Shown here: positions 58,539 through 64,000 of the stretch, piece by piece
Layout of the letters: each line of letters begins with the position of its first letter
Position numbering within the stretch: position 1 is the stretch's first letter
Translations under genes and position numbers: made by a program
The notes under the pieces: model-generated
What the model saw: the letters and a program-made list of their open reading frames with translations, nothing else
Databases searched by the model: none
Told to the model about the DNA's origin: nothing
NCBI RefSeq assembly: GCF_005877905.1
Contig: NZ_SWDV01000041.1
Location: forward strand, 1-64,000
Reading direction: 5' to 3'
Source: Pseudomonas nicosulfuronedens
GTDB taxonomy: Bacteria; Pseudomonadota; Gammaproteobacteria; Pseudomonadales; Pseudomonadaceae
DNA length: 64,000 nt

Positions 58539-59684
58539 TCAGTCGATGATGCCGTTGCCGCGCAGCTCCGCGATCCGTTGCGGATCGAACCAGGCAGCTA
58601 AGGCAGCATCAGTGTTCTCGGTGGTGATCGGTTGCGGCGCAAACGGCGTGTGTGGAACGCTGCGCGAAAAGCGCGGCGCGGGCGCCGGCTGAGTCACGCC
58701 GTCGACTTCGATGAACGTGCCGCGGGCGCGCAAGTGCGGGTGCTCCGGCGCCTCTACGAAACTCAGCACACCGGCGGCACAGGCGTCGCTGGACTCCAGC
58801 AGCGCCGCCCACTCGTCTCGGGTGCGGCTGCGGAAGCGCTCAGCGATCGTCTGTTTGGCGGCAGCCCAAGCCGTGCGGTCCATCTGTGCGCCGAGGGTTG
58901 CCGGGTCCAGGTCCAGCAGGCGGAGCAATTCCGCGTAGAACTTGCTCTCGATGGGGCCGATGCTCAGGTACTTGCCGTCGCTGCACTGGTAGCAGTCGTA
59001 GAACGGCGAACCACTATCAGTAATGTTGGTCCCCCGCCCTTCCTTCCAGATCCCCGCGGCGATCATGCCGAAGAAGGTGGTGGCCAGATGCGCGGCACCA
59101 TCGACGATAGCCGCGTCGACCACCTGCCCCAGGCCGGAGCGTTGTGCCTCCAGAATCCCCGCCATCAGCCCCAGGGCCAGATACAGCGAGCCGCCGGCGT
59201 AGTCTCCCAGCAGGTTCAGCGGAATGCTCGGCGGCTGCCCTTCGCGCCCGATGGCATCGAGGATGCCGGTGAGCGCGAGGTAGTTCAGGTCATGCCCGGC
59301 GTATTTCGCCAGCGGTCCGTCCTGGCCCCAGCCGGTCATCCGGCCATAGACCAGGCGCGGATTGCGCGCCAGGCAATCGTCAGGCCCCAAGCCCAGGCGC
59401 TCGGTGACGCCAGGGCGGAAACCTTCGATCAGAGCGTCAGCCTGCTCGACCAGCTGCAGCACGGTCTCGACGCCCGCCGGATCCTTCAGGTCGACGGCGA
59501 TCGCGTAGCGATTGCGCAACAGGGTGTTGTATTGCAACGGGCGTTCGATACCCAGCTTGACCGGTTCCTTGCGGTCGACCCGGATCACCGTCGCACCTAG
59601 ATCAGCCAGCAACATGGCGCACATCGGCCCGGGCCCGATTCCTGCCAGCTCGACGACCTTGATCCCGGAAAGCGGACCTGCCAT
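58539..59684 (-). CDS. CaiB/BaiF family, alpha-methylacyl-CoA racemase-like
   Basis: 381-aa family III CoA-transferase fold. The N-terminal 'LAGIGPGPMCAMLLADLGA' and 'VIRVDR' are the signature of alpha-methylacyl-CoA racemases; H131 ('GHDLNYLALTG') and D161 ('LLGDYAGGS') correspond to the racemase catalytic His/Asp pair. Racemisation of a 2-methylacyl-CoA before dehydrogenation is the most likely reaction; CoA transfer is the alternative. It lies immediately upstream of an acyl-CoA dehydrogenase pair. Confidence 0.88.
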   Translation of the reverse strand: MAGPLSGIKVVELAGIGPGPMCAMLLADLGATVIRVDRKEPVKLGIERPLQYNTLLRNRYAIAVDLKDPAGVETVLQLVEQADALIEGFRPGVTERLGLGPDDCLARNPRLVYGRMTGWGQDGPLAKYAGHDLNYLALTGILDAIGREGQPPSIPLNLLGDYAGGSLYLALGLMAGILEAQRSGLGQVVDAAIVDGAAHLATTFFGMIAAGIWKEGRGTNITDSGSPFYDCYQCSDGKYLSIGPIESKFYAELLRLLDLDPATLGAQMDRTAWAAAKQTIAERFRSRTRDEWAALLESSDACAAGVLSFVEAPEHPHLRARGTFIEVDGVTQPAPAPRFSRSVPHTPFAPQPITTENTDAALAAWFDPQRIAELRGNGIID

Positions 59685-59791
59685 TCAGACTCTCCCCAGG
59701 CCGGATACGGCCTGCCATTGATCTTCTTGCCCGCGCCGCGTGATTCTGGAGCCGGGTCCCGGTGCCGCTGGCACGGTCAGGCGGCAGCGCA

Positions 59792-60784
59792 TTACGCTGC
59801 ACACACCCGGCGCGCCCAGGACTCGATGCGATCCCAGAGCAGGCGGCGAGTCCCGGCGAAGTTGTGCATGTGCGCCATGCGCGGCACGATGAACAGGCTG
59901 ACGTCCGGCGAGGCTAGGTAGGCCGTCGGCTCCGCATGCGGCTCGGGGCAGACGTCGCGCTCACCCATGGCGACCAGTACCGGTACCGTTATCGCGGCGG
60001 CCTCCTCCTTGACGATGCCCGGCGTCATCATGGTTACGGCGCACGGCGGCACAGTGAAGCTGCCGAAGCGCGGTGCGGTCTGCCGTATCGGATAGCCGCC
60101 GCCCATGTCTGCCTCAAGAATGTCCGGCGGCACGTCTTCCCAGTGGAACGGATAGACGAAATCGACCACCGTCTGGCTGCTGGCCTCGACGCTGATTTCC
60201 TCCAGCGGCTTGCCGCCCTGCACAAGGTGCCCCTGGATGCCGAGCTGGCGGTCGCTTTCGTCGCGCTGCGGCAGTACGGTATGCAGCGCGCTATAGCCCA
60301 GCGGAGCAATGCCGTCGAAGGTGGCATGGCGGCCCTGCATGGCGATGGTGACGTTGCCGCCCATCGACTGTCCAAGGCCGACCGCCTTCAATCCCGGGAG
60401 CGCCGGATAATCGGCGAGCAGGCGGCCCTCGCGCAGCTTGCCAAGCACTTCGCGGACCGCAGCGTCGTTGGCAGTGGCCAGCTGCTGCACGGTGTATTCG
60501 CGCAGGTGGTCACCGCTGCTGTCGCCCACGCCCAGGTGGTCGTAGCTGACGAAAATGAAGCCGTTGCGCACATGTGCGAGCGCTTGGCTGTAATCCACGT
60601 GGCCGGAAAAGTCCATGTCGTAGTAGTGCCGCGTGTAGCCACCACCGGGCGAAGCGAAAATCGCGACCGGTTGCGCGCCAAGCACCTCTGCCGGCGGCAA
60701 GTACACGCTCAACGCGATCCACTGGGGCGACTGATAGGGCAGCGCGGCGCTGACGTCGATGCGCAACTCGAGCGGATTAGCCAC
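59792..60784 (-). CDS. Alpha/beta-fold hydrolase
   Basis: 330-aa hydrolase with S140 in 'GLGQSMGGN' (G-x-S-x-G), oxyanion region 'AIFASPGGGYTRHYYDM' and a C-terminal 'PRMAHMHNFAGTR' His. Esterase or thioesterase activity on a pathway intermediate is plausible. It starts with GTG at 60784, overlapping the SDR stop by eight bases, with AGGAG inside the upstream gene, so translation is coupled. Confidence 0.82.
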   Translation of the reverse strand: MANPLELRIDVSAALPYQSPQWIALSVYLPPAEVLGAQPVAIFASPGGGYTRHYYDMDFSGHVDYSQALAHVRNGFIFVSYDHLGVGDSSGDHLREYTVQQLATANDAAVREVLGKLREGRLLADYPALPGLKAVGLGQSMGGNVTIAMQGRHATFDGIAPLGYSALHTVLPQRDESDRQLGIQGHLVQGGKPLEEISVEASSQTVVDFVYPFHWEDVPPDILEADMGGGYPIRQTAPRFGSFTVPPCAVTMMTPGIVKEEAAAITVPVLVAMGERDVCPEPHAEPTAYLASPDVSLFIVPRMAHMHNFAGTRRLLWDRIESWARRVCAA

Positions 60785-61619
60785 GACGAAGCTCCTGCCA
60801 TTGTTCTTCCGTCCAGTCCTGCATCGCGCGGAACGACGGCCCGCCTACGCCCTGCATCCAGCGGCCGCCGTCGATCACCACCATCTCGCCGGTGATGTAG
60901 CCGGAACCGTCGCTGGCCAGGTAGCTGTAAAGGTTGGCCAGCTCCTGGTGGTCGCCGAAGCGCCGCAGCGGAACGCCCTTGTCTTGCGGCTCGACCTGCG
61001 AGCCCGGCGGGTACAGCTGTTCCCAGGCCCCAGGTGTGGGGAACAGGCCCGGAGCCACACAGTTCAGGCGAATGCCCTTGGGGCCCCACTCCACCGCCAG
61101 GCTGCGGGTCATCGCCAGTACCCCGGCCTTGGCCGCCGCGCTCGGCGCAGTGAACGCCGAGCCAGTCATGGTCGGCGTGGAGACGGTGCTGATGACGTTG
61201 CCCGGCCGCCCCTCGGCTATCCAGCGTTTACCGGCAGCGATGGTGCAGTAGAAGCTGCCGTGCAGGACGATATCCAGCACCGCGTCCACCGCCCGAGGCG
61301 ACAGCGTTTCGGTGCGCGCGATGAAGTTGGCGGCAGCATTGCACAGCAGCACATCGAGCGGACCGCTGCTCCAGATTTCCTCCATCATCGCCTCGACCGA
61401 CTCGGCGTTGCGCACATCGGCCTGCACGGTGGCAACCCGCGCCCCCGGAATTGCCTCGCGGAATTCTGCGGCTGTGGCGTCCAGGACCTCCTTGCGACGA
61501 CCGGCAATCACCAGCTCGGCGCCCAGTTCCAGGTAGCGCTTGCCGATGCTCTTGCCCAGACCGGTGCCGCCACCAGTGATCAGAATCTTTTTCCCCGCCA
61601 GAAGCGTGCGTTCGAACAT
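60777..61619 (-). CDS. SDR, 2,4-dienoyl-CoA reductase-like
   Basis: 280-aa SDR with TGGGTGLGKSIG near residue 15 and 'LLCNAAANFI'. The YxxxK motif is replaced by S160-A-A-A-K164, the arrangement found in mammalian and bacterial SDR-type 2,4-dienoyl-CoA reductases (DECR), whose catalytic Tyr lies elsewhere. It probably reduces a dienoyl-CoA with NADPH. It lies between the crotonase at 61624 (4-bp gap) and the hydrolase. Confidence 0.87.
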   Translation of the reverse strand: MFERTLLAGKKILITGGGTGLGKSIGKRYLELGAELVIAGRRKEVLDATAAEFREAIPGARVATVQADVRNAESVEAMMEEIWSSGPLDVLLCNAAANFIARTETLSPRAVDAVLDIVLHGSFYCTIAAGKRWIAEGRPGNVISTVSTPTMTGSAFTAPSAAAKAGVLAMTRSLAVEWGPKGIRLNCVAPGLFPTPGAWEQLYPPGSQVEPQDKGVPLRRFGDHQELANLYSYLASDGSGYITGEMVVIDGGRWMQGVGGPSFRAMQDWTEEQWQELRRG

Positions 61620-61623
61620 GGCT

Positions 61624-62415
61624 TCAATTCCCGCTGAATGTCGGTTTGCGTTTTTCCAGGAAGGCCGTCACGGCTTCCTGGTGGTCCTGTGTCTGGCGGG
61701 TCAGCGGGTTGAGGTCGACCTCGCGCCGCCAGGCCGCTTCTATGCTGTTGCCGCCCTGCACCAGCGAGGCCTTGAGCAACGCCAGGGTCACCGGTGGCAG
61801 CTGGGCCAGCCGCGCAGCCTGGGCGATGGCAGCCTCCAGGGCCTGGCCGGGAGCGACTACCTGGTTGAACAGGCCGATGCGCCCGGCCTCGGCACCGTCG
61901 AAGGAGGCGCCACTGAGCATCAGTTCGCGGGCCTTGCCGGCCCCCACCTTCTGCGGCAGGGTCCAGAGCACGCCGGTGTCGGGCAGCAAACCGACCTTGA
62001 CAAATGCGCAGGACAGCTTCGCCGCCGTGCTGCCGATCGCCAGATCGCAGGCTGCGGCCAGAGAAACACCAGCCCCCATGCAACTGCCCTCAACCGCTGC
62101 GACAATCGGCTTGTCGCCGGTGAAGAGCATCCGGAATAGACGCACGCCGATGCTGATGCGCTCGCGCATATCCAGCAGTGAAGGCGAGACCTGGGTCATT
62201 TCAGAGAGATCGCCGCCGGCGCAGAAATGCTCGCCGGCCCCGGTGAGGACGATGGCGCGGCTTTGCGTGTCCTCGTGGAGCAGCTGGTGGAAGACCTCGA
62301 GCAGCGCGAGGCGCATCTTCAGCGAGAACGCGTTGCGCCGTTCGGGGTAGTTCATGGTGACGATGGCCACCTGGTCGCGGTGCTCGACCTGGACGATGTC
62401 GGTGTGTTCGCTCAT
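61624..62415 (-). CDS. Enoyl-CoA hydratase/isomerase family protein
   Basis: 263-aa crotonase, with 'LTGAGEHFCAGGDLSEMTQV' and 'AVEGSCMGAGVSLAAACDLA' as oxyanion-hole segments and 'CAFVKVGLLPDTGVLWTLPQ' around the Asp of the second acid position. 'NAFSLKMR' near residue 28 and overall layout make it a clear paralogue of the genes at 62426 and 63228. The ATG at 62415 is chosen; the frame continues upstream into the neighbour. Isomerase (PaaG-like) activity is as likely as hydratase. Confidence 0.88.
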   Translation of the reverse strand: MSEHTDIVQVEHRDQVAIVTMNYPERRNAFSLKMRLALLEVFHQLLHEDTQSRAIVLTGAGEHFCAGGDLSEMTQVSPSLLDMRERISIGVRLFRMLFTGDKPIVAAVEGSCMGAGVSLAAACDLAIGSTAAKLSCAFVKVGLLPDTGVLWTLPQKVGAGKARELMLSGASFDGAEAGRIGLFNQVVAPGQALEAAIAQAARLAQLPPVTLALLKASLVQGGNSIEAAWRREVDLNPLTRQTQDHQEAVTAFLEKRKPTFSGN

Positions 62416-62425
62416 CTCGGGTCCC

Positions 62426-63214
62426 TTATTGGCCGGTGAAGACCGGCGCGCGCTTCTCGATGAAGGCGTTGGCCGCTTCCAGGTGATCCTTCGACTGGCG
62501 CAGAAGCGGCTGGTAGTCGATTTCCGCGCGCAGCGAGGCTTCCATGTGGTCGGCACCGAAGGTCAGCGCGGACTTCAGCAGGGCCATGCCCAGCGGCGGT
62601 TGTTGCGCCAAGGCGCGGGCGTATTCGATGGCCGCCGGCAGCGCCTGCCCCGGCTCGACCACGCGGTTGGCCAGGCCGATGCGCAGGGCCTCGGCCGCGT
62701 CGATTTCTCGCGCCAGCGAGAGGAGCTCACGGGCCTTGCCCGGGCCGATCTTCTTCGGCAGGGTCCAGAGGATGCCGGTATCGGGAATCAGCCCGATGCG
62801 CATGAAGGCCGCGCAGAAGCGCGCGTCGGATGCCGCCACCAGGTAGTCGGTGGCGACCGCCAGCGACAGCCCGGCGCCGAAGGCCACACCTTCGACCGCG
62901 CTGACCACCGGCTTGGGGCCACCGAGCATGTCGCGCACCACTTCACAGGACTCGGCGAGAATCTCGCGGCTCTGCAGCACCGTGCGCTTGGTCATCTCGG
63001 AAATGTCGGCGCCAGCGCTGAATTGCCCGCCTGCGCCGGTGAGCACGATGGCCTTTGACTCGGGGTCGGCGACCAACAGGCGGTGCATGGTGTCGCGCAG
63101 GGCCAGGCGCATCTGCCGGCCCATGGCATTGCGCCGCTGCGGATTGTTGATGGTGACGATGGCAATTTCGCCATCGCGGCTGACCTGTATGCGCTCGTCG
63201 CTATGTTCGGACAT
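62426..63214 (-). CDS. Enoyl-CoA hydratase/isomerase family protein
   Basis: 262-aa crotonase and the middle of three tandem paralogues: 'LTGAGGQFSAGADISEMTKR', 'AVEGVAFGAGLSLAVATDYL' and 'CAAFMRIGLIPDTGILWTLPKK'. AAGGAG precedes the ATG at 63214. It differs from its neighbours in having Ala-Asp rather than Gly-Asp at the first loop (A-G-A-D). The exact reaction is unknown. Confidence 0.88.
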   Translation of the reverse strand: MSEHSDERIQVSRDGEIAIVTINNPQRRNAMGRQMRLALRDTMHRLLVADPESKAIVLTGAGGQFSAGADISEMTKRTVLQSREILAESCEVVRDMLGGPKPVVSAVEGVAFGAGLSLAVATDYLVAASDARFCAAFMRIGLIPDTGILWTLPKKIGPGKARELLSLAREIDAAEALRIGLANRVVEPGQALPAAIEYARALAQQPPLGMALLKSALTFGADHMEASLRAEIDYQPLLRQSKDHLEAANAFIEKRAPVFTGQ

Positions 63215-63227
63215 GTCGCACTCCTTA

Positions 63228-64000
63228 TCAGTTGCCGACAAACACGGCCGGACGTTTTTCCATAAAGGCCTTGGCGGCCTCCTGGTGGTCCTGGCTGCGA
63301 CGCAGGATCGGCTGTAGGTTGACTTCGGTCTCGATCGCCTCGTCCAGCGAGGCGATCCCCCCGGCCAACGCCGACTTCAGGTGAGCCACCGCCAGCGGCG
63401 GCATGCTCGCGTACTGGCGCGCAACTTCCAGCGCAGCCGACAGGGTCTCGCCAGGTGCTGTCAGTTGGTTGGCGAACCCCATATCCAGGGCCTCGCGGCC
63501 ATTGAACTCATCGGCGCCGAGCATCAGCTGGCGGGCCTTGCCGCCGCCGACGCGCTGAGCCAACGACCAGAACAGACCGGTATCGGGCATCAGTCCGACC
63601 TTGACGAAGGCGCAGGCATAGCGGGTATCGCTGGCAGTAACCACATAATCGCTGGCAGCGGCGAGGGACACGCCCGCGCCCATGGCGAAGCCTTCGACGG
63701 CAGCAACGACAGCCTTGGGGCCCTCTACCAGCAATCGGAAGATGTTCAGCGGAAGTAGATTGCGCTCGCGGTATTCCAGAACGGTGCGCTCTTTCATTTC
63801 CGAGATGTCGCCACCAGCGCAGAACACCTGATTAGCGCCGGTGAGCACGATCGCCCGGCAAGCACTGTCCTGATGCATCAGCCGATACAACACTTCGTAC
63901 AGCGACTCACGCATCTTCAACGAGAAGGCATTGCGCCGTTGCGGGTAGCTGAGCGTGACGATCGCCACCTCGCCGTCGCGTTCGACGCGCACCAACTGCT
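63228..64000 (-). CDS. Enoyl-CoA hydratase/isomerase family protein, N-terminus cut by window edge
   Basis: Third tandem crotonase paralogue: 'LTGANQVFCAGGDISEMKER', 'AVEGFAMGAGVSLAAASDYV', 'ACAFVKVGLMPDTGLFWSLAQ'. The frame is open to the last base of the window (Q-L-V-R-V-E-R-D), aligning with residues about 7-14 of the 62415 protein, so only a handful of N-terminal residues are missing. 256 complete codons are visible. The minus-strand operon therefore continues beyond the window. Confidence 0.88.
   Translation of the reverse strand, partial: QLVRVERDGEVAIVTLSYPQRRNAFSLKMRESLYEVLYRLMHQDSACRAIVLTGANQVFCAGGDISEMKERTVLEYRERNLLPLNIFRLLVEGPKAVVAAVEGFAMGAGVSLAAASDYVVTASDTRYACAFVKVGLMPDTGLFWSLAQRVGGGKARQLMLGADEFNGREALDMGFANQLTAPGETLSAALEVARQYASMPPLAVAHLKSALAGGIASLDEAIETEVNLQPILRRSQDHQEAAKAFMEKRPAVFVGN

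Noticed and set aside
61624-64000. Crotonase cluster as a fatty-acid fadB-type operon
   Set aside because: No fused hydroxyacyl-CoA dehydrogenase domain and no thiolase is present anywhere in the window, so a standard fad operon is not supported.
1-64000. CRISPR arrays, insertion sequences, tRNA/rRNA genes, phage or integrase genes
   Set aside because: I looked for transposase, integrase, clustered direct repeats and conserved RNA sequences by eye and saw none. The only decay is at 16.4-17.3 kb, where no transposase remnant is visible.

Overview
The window reads as part of a large catabolic island from a GC-rich gammaproteobacterium, most likely a Pseudomonas. That assignment is inferred from codon and base composition, a CYP101-like P450 with putidaredoxin-type partners, an E2 core of the pseudomonad pyruvate-dehydrogenase type, and A-rich AAnAAnAA elements next to many start codons that look like Pseudomonas Hfq/Crc catabolite-control sites. 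I see no rRNA, tRNA, CRISPR array or insertion sequence. Nearly every gene fits the breakdown of one complex alicyclic substrate (terpenoid- or steroid-like). The exact substrate cannot be read from the sequence.

Layout. 1-5.5 kb: a truncated MFS transporter of different base composition, an SDR, an IclR regulator, and a plus-strand run NmrA-like / SDR / crotonase. 5.6-13.4 kb (minus): TetR regulator, serine esterase (beta-lactamase fold), a 6-oxocamphor-hydrolase homologue, GMC oxidoreductase, P450, SDR and a CYP101-like P450. 13.7-16.4 kb (plus): the matching flavin ferredoxin reductase, putidaredoxin-like [2Fe-2S] ferredoxin and an SDR. 16.4-17.3 kb: a decayed spot with a frameshifted oxidoreductase pseudogene abutting a LysR fragment. 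17.4-20.1 kb (minus): CitE-like lyase, HTD2-like hydratase and crotonase, divergent from a LysR gene. 21.4-29.2 kb (minus): CMD protein, SDRs, PhyH dioxygenase, MFS, OYE-family reductase, SnoaL-like protein, three more SDRs. 29.4-42.7 kb (minus): one very long unit headed by a Rieske oxygenase and a KstD-like flavoprotein, then a split 2-oxoacid dehydrogenase, acyl-CoA ligase, an acyl-CoA dehydrogenase pair, SnoaL-like protein, MDR reductase and an APH-fold kinase. 42.8-47 kb: second ligase, SDR and a dedicated ETF. 47.1-48.3 kb: an orphan periplasmic binding protein. 49-64 kb (minus, ended by a clear terminator): a beta-oxidation block with two further acyl-CoA dehydrogenase pairs plus one single enzyme, MaoC hydratase, MFE-2-type SDR, alpha-methylacyl-CoA racemase-like protein, 2,4-dienoyl-CoA reductase-like SDR, two hydrolases and four crotonases.

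How it fits together (inference). Oxygenases (two P450s, Rieske, PhyH) and dehydrogenases (GMC, SDRs, KstD-like) would functionalise the ring system. The oxocamphor-hydrolase homologue would open a cyclic beta-diketone. The ligases would make CoA thioesters, the acyl-CoA dehydrogenase pairs would pass electrons to the local ETF, and hydratases, SDRs and lyases would finish degradation.

Most notable new signal. Seven promoter regions carry a 13-bp inverted repeat, TGAACG-N-CGTTCA, each paired with a second full or partial copy exactly 19 bp away centre to centre. At several of them the pair is superimposed on a TTGACA-N18-CAGAAT-type promoter in the same geometry. This links operons spread over 37 kb into one apparent regulon whose regulator is not identified here.
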